A stretch of DNA of 64,000 nt. It comes from Polychytrium aggregatum (Eukaryota; Chytridiomycota; Chytridiomycetes; Polychytriales). Below the pieces are notes generated by a model that was not told the origin of the DNA, searched no databases, and worked only from the letters and a program-made list of their open reading frames with translations. Shown piece by piece: positions 1 through 8,069 of the stretch (position 1 is the first letter of the stretch; each line of letters starts with the position of its first letter). The position numbers and the translations under genes were made by a program. Location: NCBI RefSeq assembly GCF_025602895.1, contig NW_026516214.1:974619-1038618 (forward strand). Direction: 5' to 3'.

Positions 1-624
1 GAAGAATCGCGCCACCAAGCGCTCTCGGGGAAGAGCGATATTGTTGTGGGAACGCGGACAGGGAGCTCCGGGACTATGCGGAATGCTTCTCGATAACCGC
101 TAACGGGGCCAGGGAGAACAGATATGCTGGTTCACTGAGTCAGAGATGTGAATGCAAGACATTTCCCGCCACAAAACAACTGGCGAGACGACAGCAACGT
201 TCAACAATCAGTGTGTAATGGGAATGAGGATTGGACGGAGTGGGCGGACCGAGACGATCGGGAAATCACTGGTTTGTTGGGCGAAGAACGGTGTTGTCAT
301 CTGGCCGGTTTTATCCGGTGGGCGACAGCCAAATCGAGGTAGCGAGCGAGAACGGGTCGGCTTACCTGCGCAAATTGGCAATGGACAAGCCACCTCCAGG
401 GCACTTCTGGATCTTTCCCGAGTCCTCGCACCAGGTGTAACGAGCGGGGAACTGGGACGATGGAGCGATGGGACGAGTGAACGACAGGACGACGGGACAA
501 CGGGACAACGGGAGAACATGATGACGGATGACGGAACGCGGAAGCGAGGGCGACAGGACGACGAGACAACAGAGAATACTACGCCTGTATTGGGCAACAA
601 CGAGGGGGAGGTATACAGGAGAAT
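1..624. other. Unassigned left flank of element B1
   Basis: No gene or element is recognised here. Short overlapping open frames exist on both strands but none has a motif, and two overlap in opposite directions, so they are treated as chance. Positions about 455-560 hold a degenerate GGGACGA/CGGGACAA-type purine-rich repeat. The last five bases (AGAAT, 620-624) are the left target-site duplication of B1; the same five bases recur at 12265-12269, so 1-619 and 12270 onward were contiguous before B1 inserted. Confidence 0.5.
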
Positions 625-875
625 TGTCACAGATCGCTCTGCCCGCCTAGCTGCACCGTCGCACTTGTGTCACTGTTTGCGTCGCACACTTTCCTTTTCC
701 TTTGTCCTGTGACGCCTTTCCTTTTTCCTTGCTCTCATGTTGCACACGCCGCTCTGTTTTCCCTGCATTTGTCATCGACCATGCATTAGTCAGACGCTGT
801 GTCACCCGCATTTGTCAGCCACCGAGCATTTGTCAGACTTTCACATGTTTCTCCGGTTAGCCGTTGCTGCCTGGC
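625..875 (+). repeat. B1 5' LTR, first part
   Basis: Starts TGTCACAG and matches the beginning of the intact LTR at 11799. It stops at 875, where element A1 enters; the LTR resumes at 6797. The two pieces total 466 bp, the length of the 3' LTR. The last five bases (CTGGC) are duplicated on the far side of A1. Confidence 0.93.
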
Positions 876-1260
876 TGTGAGGACCACGACAAGCAACGAC
901 ACTGGACGACCAGGTGCTTGGCGAACAACGATAAGCTATATTACGACTTATCAGATAACAACAAGTGTTGTTCGAACTGAAGATACAAAATGGGTGCAAG
1001 AAAGGAGGGGCTTTATAGCCAAGAGGGAAACCGAAGGGCGAAAGTGGGCGAGAAGGGTGGAGCGACAAACGAGGGACGAGAAGGGGGTGCGAGGGAGGCG
1101 GAGCATCCAGCGAGAGGGGCGAAGCACAGCGCAGTCGGAGGCGAAGTAAGAGTCATCGGCGCCAGCCAATCAGGGAATACACGCCAAGACAAACAAACAT
1201 GACTCACGGTGCATCACGCGCAGCAGTCCACACGTGTTCCCAACGTGCATGATCATCACA
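876..1260 (-). repeat. A1 3' LTR
   Basis: 385 bp, ending on the plus strand in ATCATCACA, so that in element sense it begins TGTGATGATCAT and ends CTCACA. Same sequence as 6407-6791. It carries the family TATA box and transcript-start region, read leftward. Confidence 0.93.
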
Positions 1261-1275
1261 TCATCCCCTCCCCAA
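1261..1275 (-). other. A1 polypurine tract
   Basis: In element sense this is TTGGGGAGGGGATGA, directly against the 3' LTR. It primes plus-strand DNA synthesis in this class of elements. Here it also encodes the last residues of Pol, and its final TGA is the pol stop codon. Confidence 0.8.
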
Positions 1276-4200
1276 ACTACGGCCACTCCTACGAACAATA
1301 AGTCCAGGCTTGTCGGGGTACCGGCGGTGGAAGTCGGCTATCTTGTCGGGAGCGTTAACGTAGTTGGCGGGCTCCCAGCTGCGATGATCAGTCGAGTAGC
1401 CCTTCCAATCAACGAAATAGCTCAACTTACCGCGGACCAGCTTGGAGTCGAGGATCTCCTGAACTTCATACTCCAAGTGGTCGTCGACGCGGACTGGCGG
1501 AGGAGGGTCTTGGATGCGGCCGGGGAGGGTGTTCGACTTGTGGGGCTCGAGGAGGGAGACATGGAACACCGGATGGATCTTGAGATCCTTGGGAAGGTCG
1601 AGGCGGAAGGCGAGGGAACCGATGGCTTCGACGATCTTGTAGGGTCCGATGCGCTGGTAATCCAACTTCTTGCTTGGACGGGTGGTCTTGATGTTGCGTG
1701 TTAGGACCCAGACTTGATCGCCAGGAGCGAACTTGGGAGCGTCGGACTTGTGGGCATCCGCAAAGCGCTTGTAGTCCGCCTTGGCCTTCTCGAGGTTCTC
1801 CTTCAGCAACGCCAAGTTGTGCTGAAGGTGTTCGACTCGGTCGGTCGCGGAGGGGACATCGAGACTGGAAGGAAGGACCGGAGACTCGAATCGAGGGTTG
1901 AAGCCGTAAGTCGCCAGGAACGGGGAGGCCTTGGTCGAGGTGTGCTCGAGGTTGTTGTATGAGAACTCGGCGAGCGGGAGCAGCATCGCCCAGTCATCCT
2001 GCTGGTACGAGGTGTAGCAGCGGAGATGCTGGTTGATGACTTGGTTGACCCGCTCAGTCTGTCCATCGGTTTGGGGATGGAACGCCGTGGACAGACTGGT
2101 CTTGATGCCGAGTTCCGAGCACAGGGCCTGCCAGAACCGCGAGGTGAACTGGCTTCCTCGGTCCGAGACGATGTTGTCCGGGAGACCGTGGAGGCGGAAG
2201 ATGTTGTCGAGGAACAGCGACGCTGTTTCCTCGGCACTTGGGAGGGACCGACAGGGAAGGAAGTGGGCCATCTTGGTCAGGCTATCGACGACGACAAAGA
2301 TGCAAGTCTTGCCGTTGGACTCGGGGAGGTCGGTGATAAAGTCCATCGTCACCAGAGACCAGGGTCGCGATGCCGTCGGGAGGGGCTGCAAGTATCCAAA
2401 CGGCTTATGTCGAGGGACTTTCGAGCGTGCACAAGTGTCGCACGTCGAGACATAAGCCTGGACATCCTTGCGGATCGAGGGCCACCAGAACTGCCTCGAG
2501 ATCAGTGCTCGGGTCCGCCGAATGCCAGGATGTCCAACAGCGACAGGGTCGTGGCATGACTTGAGGACGGGGACTCGACACGACTCTGGCACAACGATCT
2601 TGTCCATGAAGGTGAGGAGATCATCCTTCAGGACATACTTGGGATCGTTGCGGAGCTGGTCCAGGGACGGGTCCTTTGGTTGCTCCTCGGCAATGAGCTT
2701 GAGCAAGTCCACAGGGCGAGTGGAACTTGCATCCGAGGAGCGACGGACGGCACAGGCGAACGCCGAAGGTGGCAGCAACGGGGGAGGCTCCTTGGACACA
2801 GGTGCGGACGGAGGGACGTAGTCCGGGCGGCGGGAGAGAGCGTCGGCCTTGCCGTTCTTTGGACCGGGGAGGTATTGAATCCGGAGGTCGAACCGAGACA
2901 GGAACTGCGACCACCGGGCGTGTCGCTGGTTGAGGATGCGGGCCGACGCCAGGTATTCCAAGTTCTTGTGGTCGGTAAGGACTTGGACTGGGTGTTGGGC
3001 GCCTTCGAGGTAGTGTCGCCAGACCTCGAATGCCTCCTTGATGGCCAAGAGCTCCTTCTCATAGATGCTGTAGTTGCGTTCAGCATCCATGAGCGTGCGG
3101 GAGTGAAAGGAGCACGGGTGCAGGTGGCCATCGGAGCCGCGCTGGGACAGGACGCATCCGATCGCAAAGTCTGAGGCATCAGACTCCACGACAAAGGGCT
3201 TGGATGGGTCGGGGTGCGCAAGGACGGGCTCGGAGACGAAGGCTTCCTTGAGGGACTGGAAAGCCTTGTGGGCGTCGGGGGACCAGCGGAAGACCTGGGA
3301 CTTCTTGAACAGGAGCGTGAGCGGACCGGCGATCTTGGCATATCCGTCAATGAAGCGACGGTAAAAGTTCGAGAACCCAATGAAGGAGCGAAGGTCGGAG
3401 ACATTGCGGGGGACGGGCCAGTCGACAATGGCGGAGAGCTTTGCTCGTTCCATCTCGATACCCTTGGGCGAGATGACGTAGCCGAGGAACGAGACCTTGT
3501 CCTTGGAGAACTCGCACTTCTCCAGCTTGCAGTACAACTTTGCAGCCTGGAGCTTGGCCAGGACCTGCTTGACGTGATTTGCATGCTGAGTGGGGTCAGC
3601 GCTGTAAATCAAGATGTCGTCAAGGTAGGCAATCGCAAAGTTGTCCAGCTCCTCACGAAGGACATCGTTGATGAAGTGCTGGAAGGTGGCCGGAGCATTG
3701 GTGAGTCCAAAGGGCATCACCAAGTACTCGAACTGGCCGTAACGAGTGCGGAAGGCCGTCTTCCACTCGTCGCCTGCGCGGATACGCAGCAGGTTGTAGG
3801 CCCCGCGGAGGTCCAGCTTCGTGAACACCTTCGCGTCCCGGACTCGGTCCAGCATCTCGTTGATCAACGGTAAGGGATAACGATTCTTGACCGTGATCGT
3901 GTTCAATGCGCGATAGTCCACGCAGAGACGCAGAGAGCCGTCCTTCTTCTTGACGAAGAGGATCGGGGAACCGGCGGGAGAGGACGAAGGACGGATGAAC
4001 CCTTTGACGAGGTTGTCGTCGAGGTATTCACGAAGGGCCTTGAGTTCGGGCTCTGACAGGGAGTAGAGTGGTCCGAACTTGGGGGTCTTGCCGGGCTCCA
4101 GGTCGATCGGGCAGTCGTACGTCCGGTGCGGGGGCAACGAGTCGGCTTCCTGCTTCGAGAAGACTGAGCCAAACGACTTGTACTCCTCGGGGATCGACGT

Positions 4201-5322
4201 CGAGAGGGGCGTCGGATCCGGATCGGTGGCAGGAAGGACGAGGACTTGGAACACAGTCAGGGGGTCGGGGCTAGACTGTGTGTCGAGGACGGACTGCTCC
4301 AACGACTTGTACCTGATCGCTTGGACACGGACAGGAGCGGGGTTGGGAGCAACGGGACCGGGGAGACCAGGACGGACGGAGACGAGACCGGAGGGACCAG
4401 GACGAGCAGCACAGGAACAGGGCACCTCACTCGGAACACAATCAGAATAACGTTGAGCGATCACTTTATTCTGATCATCTTCGCGAGTACAAACGGTGCG
4501 AGGCGAAGAAGCGAGCACCACAGTGGTGTCGGTAGAGGCACGAGGGAAAACATTGGGTGTGTCGCCAACAAGAGGAAGGGGAGAAGGAGAAACGGAAGAA
4601 ACGGAAGGGAGGGAAGAGGCATCCACAACCTTGAGGATGTGGCTTGCAGGACGGGGAAGGCAAAGGAGTCCACGAGCCCAGTGAAGCCTGGGTTCGATGG
4701 ACTGCAGCCAGGGATAGCCAAGGATAACGGGTTGGTGGGGAGACTTAATGACATCAAAGGAAAGGTGTTGAGTGTAGTCCCCAAGAACAATCTTGAGGGG
4801 TTCCGTCTCAAAAGTGATGGGGCCGGAAGAAAGTGGCTGGCCATCGACACCTTGGACAGGGAGGGGAGTGGATTTGGAAACGAGGGGGACCGAGAAGCGG
4901 TCAACAAAGCTCTCGTCGATGAAGTTGCCGGAGGCACCAGAATCGACGAGAAGTTGGCAAGAGAGGGAGCGACCAGAAGGGAGAACAAGAGAAGCGGAAA
5001 AAACGGGAGAAGAAGAAGAAATCGAAGAAACGCACGAAGAAGGCTCGGAGCAGAGATCAGTGTCGGCAGCATGGTTCGAGCAGATGACCAAGTTCGCAGG
5101 TGGTGTGGAGATCGGGAGCTCTGTCAAAGACATCTGGGAGCCAGATGTGCCCTTAGAAGAGGCGGGTTTGACAGAGTGCGATCCACCACCGACTACATTG
5201 ATCATTCCACACATAGCCATGCGCTCGACACTTACCTCATGCTCCTTACCATCGACGCTTGCTTCTGGAGGAAGGGGGGACGGCTCCAGATCTAAGCCTC
5301 CACTTAGATCTGGGCCTGGTCG
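1261..5322 (-). CDS. pol: A1 pol: protease, RT, RNase H, integrase, chromodomain
   Basis: The -1 frame is open from the slippery site to a TGA touching the LTR, 1353 residues if entered by frameshift. Counted from the first Met at 5220: protease active site VDSGAS near 93; RT with VDYRALN near 435 and YLDD at 532-535; RNase H starting at ESDASD. Then an HHCC zinc finger (H-x-GHPG...CDTCARSK), integrase D-D-E within DFITDLP, VSDRGSQF and QTERVNQV, and a C-terminal chromodomain (EYEVQEILDS...WKGY...SWEP). The Pol polyprotein copies the RNA and integrates the DNA; chromodomains of this class bind modified histone H3 and direct insertion to heterochromatin. No Met start is needed because Gag-Pol would be made by slippage. 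No break is seen. Confidence 0.95.
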   Translation of the reverse strand, partial: RPGPDLSGGLDLEPSPLPPEASVDGKEHEVSVERMAMCGMINVVGGGSHSVKPASSKGTSGSQMSLTELPISTPPANLVICSNHAADTDLCSEPSSCVSSISSSSPVFSASLVLPSGRSLSCQLLVDSGASGNFIDESFVDRFSVPLVSKSTPLPVQGVDGQPLSSGPITFETEPLKIVLGDYTQHLSFDVIKSPHQPVILGYPWLQSIEPRLHWARGLLCLPRPASHILKVVDASSLPSVSSVSPSPLPLVGDTPNVFPRASTDTTVVLASSPRTVCTREDDQNKVIAQRYSDCVPSEVPCSCAARPGPSGLVSVRPGLPGPVAPNPAPVRVQAIRYKSLEQSVLDTQSSPDPLTVFQVLVLPATDPDPTPLSTSIPEEYKSFGSVFSKQEADSLPPHRTYDCPIDLEPGKTPKFGPLYSLSEPELKALREYLDDNLVKGFIRPSSSPAGSPILFVKKKDGSLRLCVDYRALNTITVKNRYPLPLINEMLDRVRDAKVFTKLDLRGAYNLLRIRAGDEWKTAFRTRYGQFEYLVMPFGLTNAPATFQHFINDVLREELDNFAIAYLDDILIYSADPTQHANHVKQVLAKLQAAKLYCKLEKCEFSKDKVSFLGYVISPKGIEMERAKLSAIVDWPVPRNVSDLRSFIGFSNFYRRFIDGYAKIAGPLTLLFKKSQVFRWSPDAHKAFQSLKEAFVSEPVLAHPDPSKPFVVESDASDFAIGCVLSQRGSDGHLHPCSFHSRTLMDAERNYSIYEKELLAIKEAFEVWRHYLEGAQHPVQVLTDHKNLEYLASARILNQRHARWSQFLSRFDLRIQYLPGPKNGKADALSRRPDYVPPSAPVSKEPPPLLPPSAFACAVRRSSDASSTRPVDLLKLIAEEQPKDPSLDQLRNDPKYVLKDDLLTFMDKIVVPESCRVPVLKSCHDPVAVGHPGIRRTRALISRQFWWPSIRKDVQAYVSTCDTCARSKVPRHKPFGYLQPLPTASRPWSLVTMDFITDLPESNGKTCIFVVVDSLTKMAHFLPCRSLPSAEETASLFLDNIFRLHGLPDNIVSDRGSQFTSRFWQALCSELGIKTSLSTAFHPQTDGQTERVNQVINQHLRCYTSYQQDDWAMLLPLAEFSYNNLEHTSTKASPFLATYGFNPRFESPVLPSSLDVPSATDRVEHLQHNLALLKENLEKAKADYKRFADAHKSDAPKFAPGDQVWVLTRNIKTTRPSKKLDYQRIGPYKIVEAIGSLAFRLDLPKDLKIHPVFHVSLLEPHKSNTLPGRIQDPPPPVRVDDHLEYEVQEILDSKLVRGKLSYFVDWKGYSTDHRSWEPANYVNAPDKIADFHRRYPDKPGLIVRRSGRSLGRG

Positions 5323-6287
5323 TTTCCCGACTCGAAGTGTTCCTCCTCACCATCATCGTAGACGATGGTTCGGACAACCTTCGAACGGGGACGGGAGCCG
5401 GGAGCCTGAGGACGGGAGCCAGGGAAGCGGGAACCAGAGGCGGGAGCACGGGAGCCGGACTTGAGGGGGCAGGACTTGGCGACGTGGCCGGGCTTGCCAC
5501 AGCGGAAGCAGAGGCGCTCCTGGAAACGGCGGTTCTTCTCCTCGGGGGTCAGGCGGCTGACGACGGCGGCGTCGATCTGCATCGGCTCGGAGTAGAGAAC
5601 CGGAGGCTCCTGGGCGGGCGGCTGGAAGGACGGAGGTCGGGAGTTGAAGGCCTGGGTGCCGAAGGAAACAGGGCCAGTGTTTCGGAGCTCGTTGTTGAGC
5701 TCGATGATGCGTGCATCGATCTTGAGGCAACGCTCGACGAACGGGACCAAGCGGAGAGGGAGAGGGTTGATGAAGGAGAGGCGCTGCTTGATCTCCCTCG
5801 ACAGGCCACGGCGGAAGGCGGATATCTTGGCTTCGTCGTTCCATGGAAGGTCGGCGGCAACGCGGAGGAACTCTGAGGCATAATCCATGCACGAGCGGTT
5901 GCCCTGTGCCATGGAGGAAAGGAGCAGCTCGGCAGTATGGGTGCGGTCGGGATCGTCAAACGCTTGGCGAAAGCGTTCCATGAACGAGTCGAACGAGTGC
6001 AGGATTTGATCGTTCGATTCGATCAAGGGAGTCGCCCACTGGAGGGCCGGACCAGTGAGCAAACTCAAGACGTAACCCACCTTGACTTGCTCGGACGGGA
6101 ACCTGGATGCCTGGAGCATCATGAGCAGGCGGCACTGGTTGACGAAGGGGCGGAACTTTGACCTGGTGCCGTCGAACTTGTCCGGGGTCGGCATGTGCGG
6201 GAGCTGCGGGGCGGCGGAAGAGTGTGTGGTCCGGAGGAGGACCAGTTCCTCCTGGAGGGCAACGATTTGGGCCTGGAGTTGGTCCAT
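5304..6287 (-). CDS. gag: A1 gag: capsid/nucleocapsid protein
   Basis: 327 residues from an ATG at 6287. The N-terminus is a short heptad-like stretch (QLQAQIVALQEELVLL), probably coiled coil. A retrotransposon-gag core follows with FVNQCRLL and KVGYVLSLLTGPALQWATP, a signature shared with family F and, from memory of the family, with sushi/Mart-type Gags. A CCHC knuckle (CFRCGKPGHVAKSC) near residue 265 binds RNA, followed by a basic Pro/Ser/Arg tail. Gag forms the cytoplasmic particle in which reverse transcription occurs. The frame overlaps pol by 19 nt at a -1 slippery site. The start is the first ATG after the leader. Confidence 0.93.
   Translation of the reverse strand: MDQLQAQIVALQEELVLLRTTHSSAAPQLPHMPTPDKFDGTRSKFRPFVNQCRLLMMLQASRFPSEQVKVGYVLSLLTGPALQWATPLIESNDQILHSFDSFMERFRQAFDDPDRTHTAELLLSSMAQGNRSCMDYASEFLRVAADLPWNDEAKISAFRRGLSREIKQRLSFINPLPLRLVPFVERCLKIDARIIELNNELRNTGPVSFGTQAFNSRPPSFQPPAQEPPVLYSEPMQIDAAVVSRLTPEEKNRRFQERLCFRCGKPGHVAKSCPLKSGSRAPASGSRFPGSRPQAPGSRPRSKVVRTIVYDDGEEEHFESGNDQAQI
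5322..5328 (-). promoter_or_regulatory. A1 -1 frameshift site GGGAAAC
   Basis: In gag frame the codons read TCG GGA AAC GAC, giving the heptamer G GGA AAC in the register needed for tandem slippage. The pol frame is exactly -1 relative to gag and has no stop from here to 1263. The gag stop lies six codons downstream. Confidence 0.8.
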
Positions 6288-6393
6288 GTGGGATATGGGG
6301 GCGGGGGGGAGAGTGCAGAGAAGACAACAGAGAATAGAAGGATGAGGGCAGCAACGAAGCCTCAGCCAAGCAGGTGGTCAGACAGAGAGAGGG

Positions 6394-6404
6394 AGTTCGA
6401 ACAA
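6394..6404 (-). other. A1 self-primer binding site
   Basis: TTGTTCGAACT in element sense, two bases inside the 5' LTR boundary. It is the exact complement of AGTTCGAACAA in the same LTR (sense start at 6509), which lies 39 nt downstream of the TATA box and is probably the 5' end of the RNA. This is the arrangement of Tf1, whose minus-strand primer is its own 5' end. Confidence 0.75.
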
Positions 6405-6406
6405 TA

Positions 6407-6791
6407 TGTGAGGACCACGACAAGCAACGACACTGGACGACCAGGTGCTTGGCGAACAACGATAAGCTATATTACGACTTATCAGATAACAACAAGTGTT
6501 GTTCGAACTGAAGATACAAAATGGGTGCAAGAAAGGAGGGGCTTTATAGCCAAGAGGGAAACCGAAGGGCGAAAGTGGGCGAGAAGGGTGGAGCGACAAA
6601 CGAGGGACGAGAAGGGGGTGCGAGGGAGGCGGAGCATCCAGCGAGAGGGGCGAAGCACAGCGCAGTCGGAGGCGAAGTAAGAGTCATCGGCGCCAGCCAA
6701 TCAGGGAATACACGCCAAGACAAACAAACATGACTCACGGTGCATCACGCGCAGCAGTCCACACGTGTTCCCAACGTGCATGATCATCACA
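6407..6791 (-). repeat. A1 5' LTR with promoter
   Basis: 385 bp, the same as the 3' copy. In element sense the TATA box (TATAAA, 6548 down to 6543) is followed after 39 nt by AGTTCGAACAA (6509-6499), the inferred RNA start and self-primer. Upstream of the TATA is a CTTCTCGCCCACTTTCGCCC-type element also found in family F. Confidence 0.93.
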
Positions 6792-6796
6792 CTGGC

Positions 6797-7011
6797 TGCT
6801 GTCCCGCCGCCTCCGCTGCTTCGCCCCCGCTGCGGCAGGCTTCGCCTCCGGGACCGCCAGACAGATAAATAGCCCGCCTTCACCCGCTCATGTTTCTGGT
6901 CATCACCTTCGACCCCAGACACACTTGACTCTAGATCCTAGCCTCGCTAAGATCAATAAAACCCTTCTCTATCTTTTTCTTTTGATCTCCTCTTGATCCC
7001 GTGATCTGACA
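6797..7011 (+). repeat. B1 5' LTR, second part
   Basis: Resumes after the duplicated CTGGC (6792-6796) and matches the second half of the 3' LTR. It contains GATAAATAG (TATA-like), a CAATAAAACC poly(A)-type signal near 6954, and ends GATCTGACA. Its last base, 7011, is the A of the gag start codon. Confidence 0.92.
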
Positions 7012-8069
7012 TGGTAGCATCGGACGATCCCGCCGTCAATGCCTGTCTCCAGGCCCTTGAACAACTATCGCTCGAGGACCGCGCCCTGGTCCTCTCCGCC
7101 CTGACTGCCCAGCCGAATCTCCCCACGGTCCCTCCCGGTTTCAAGCGTCCCAAGATCCCGCTCCCCGACGCCTTCACTGGCGAGCGTAAGGCTGCTGTCG
7201 TTGACGAGTTTGTCTTCTCAATGACCGAGTACATTGCCTTCCACAGTCTCGATGACGCCACCGCTGTCGCCACCGTCGCCATGAACCTCAAGGGCAAGGC
7301 CAAGACCTGGTGGCGCCTCTGGTCCCAGGGCAAGCAACTCGACAACCTGACCCCGGCCGCCGTCCTGTCCCTCGTCCGCGACACCTTCCTTCCGTCCACC
7401 TCGCTGCGCACCACCGAGGATGAGTTCGAAGCACTGCGCCACACCGGCTCCGTCGAGCAGTTCAACTCTCGCTTCCGCGATCTCCTCCTCGAGCTGCCCC
7501 ACTTCAGCAACAACCGCCAGAACCTGCAGCGCTACCTCACCAAGCTCAAGCACAGGGTGCGCATCGAAGTCGAATGGAAGCTTGACTCCAACACAGCCAC
7601 CCTCGAAGATGCCATGGCCCTCGCCGAGCGATACGAGTCCATTATGGGTCAATCGCAACCCCTGATGCAGCAGCCCGCTCGCACTCAGTTCCGCGATCAA
7701 CCCTTCCGCGAGCTCCAGTTCCAGCGACCTCCTCTCTTCCGCGCTCCACCTGGTCAGCCGCAGTTCCGCCCAATGGTCCGTCCTCCTCGTCCCGCCTTCC
7801 AGCCGACCCAGCCTCCCGCACGTGACCCCAACGCCATGGACCTCGACAACGTCGACATGCGCCCGATCAAGAAGCTCACCGACCGCGAGAAGGAGTACCT
7901 CCGCCGTAACGGAGGCTGCTTCCGCTGCCGCAAGTTCGGCCACATCGCCTCGCAGTGTCCCTTGAACCAGCCCCGCATCAACGCCATCGTCGAGACCGCC
8001 GACCAGGCCACCTTCTACGAAGATCAGGGAAACGACGAGGCGGCAACCCCTGGATACTACGACCTCTGA
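7011..8069 (+). CDS. gag: B1 gag: capsid/nucleocapsid protein
   Basis: 352 residues. The ATG is made from the last LTR base plus TG of the primer site, so residues 1-5 (MVASD) are largely primer-site encoded. The next in-frame Met is about 70 residues in, within the conserved gag core, so the junction ATG is the best start. A retrotransposon-gag domain spans roughly residues 45-200 (VATVAMNLKGKAKTWW). A Pro/Gln/Arg-rich linker leads to a CCHC knuckle (CFRCRKFGHIASQC) near 305. Role: particle assembly and RNA packaging. The tail overlaps pol by 37 nt at GGGAAAC. No damage is seen. Confidence 0.92.
   Translation: MVASDDPAVNACLQALEQLSLEDRALVLSALTAQPNLPTVPPGFKRPKIPLPDAFTGERKAAVVDEFVFSMTEYIAFHSLDDATAVATVAMNLKGKAKTWWRLWSQGKQLDNLTPAAVLSLVRDTFLPSTSLRTTEDEFEALRHTGSVEQFNSRFRDLLLELPHFSNNRQNLQRYLTKLKHRVRIEVEWKLDSNTATLEDAMALAERYESIMGQSQPLMQQPARTQFRDQPFRELQFQRPPLFRAPPGQPQFRPMVRPPRPAFQPTQPPARDPNAMDLDNVDMRPIKKLTDREKEYLRRNGGCFRCRKFGHIASQCPLNQPRINAIVETADQATFYEDQGNDEAATPGYYDL
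7012..7023 (+). other. B1 tRNA-type primer-binding site
   Basis: TGGTAGCATCGG begins at the first base after the LTR. TGG is complementary to the CCA end of a tRNA, implying a primer tRNA ending CCGATGCTACCA. The same 12 bases follow the 5' LTRs of D, E and B2. The tRNA species is not identified here. The site is also the start of the gag coding sequence. Confidence 0.8.
8027..8033 (+). promoter_or_regulatory. B1 -1 frameshift site GGGAAAC
   Basis: Gag codons CAG GGA AAC GAC place G GGA AAC in slippery register. The pol frame (starts congruent to 8033) is -1 to gag and open to 11764. The gag stop is 12 codons further on, a longer overlap than in the other families. Confidence 0.78.

Larger units (their letters stand above)
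876..6791 (-). mobile_element. Element A1: Ty3/gypsy chromovirus, family A, intact, in the B1 LTR
   Basis: A complete 5.9-kb element with two 385-bp LTRs that look identical by eye (876-1260 and 6407-6791). It has a self-priming type primer site, gag and pol open throughout, a -1 slippery site, and a polypurine tract. The target-site duplication CTGGC (871-875, 6792-6796) is perfect and sits within the B1 5' LTR. Matching LTRs and undamaged frames point to a recent insertion, later than B1. Confidence 0.94.

Noticed and set aside
148-712. Overlapping ORFs on both strands in the left flank as a host gene
   Set aside because: Compositionally biased Arg/Gly/Ser-rich translations with no motif; one runs into the B1 LTR.
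4246-5295. 349-codon plus-strand ORF opposite A1 pol
   Set aside because: Antisense to the protease-linker region of an intact pol; Gly/Arg-rich with no motif.
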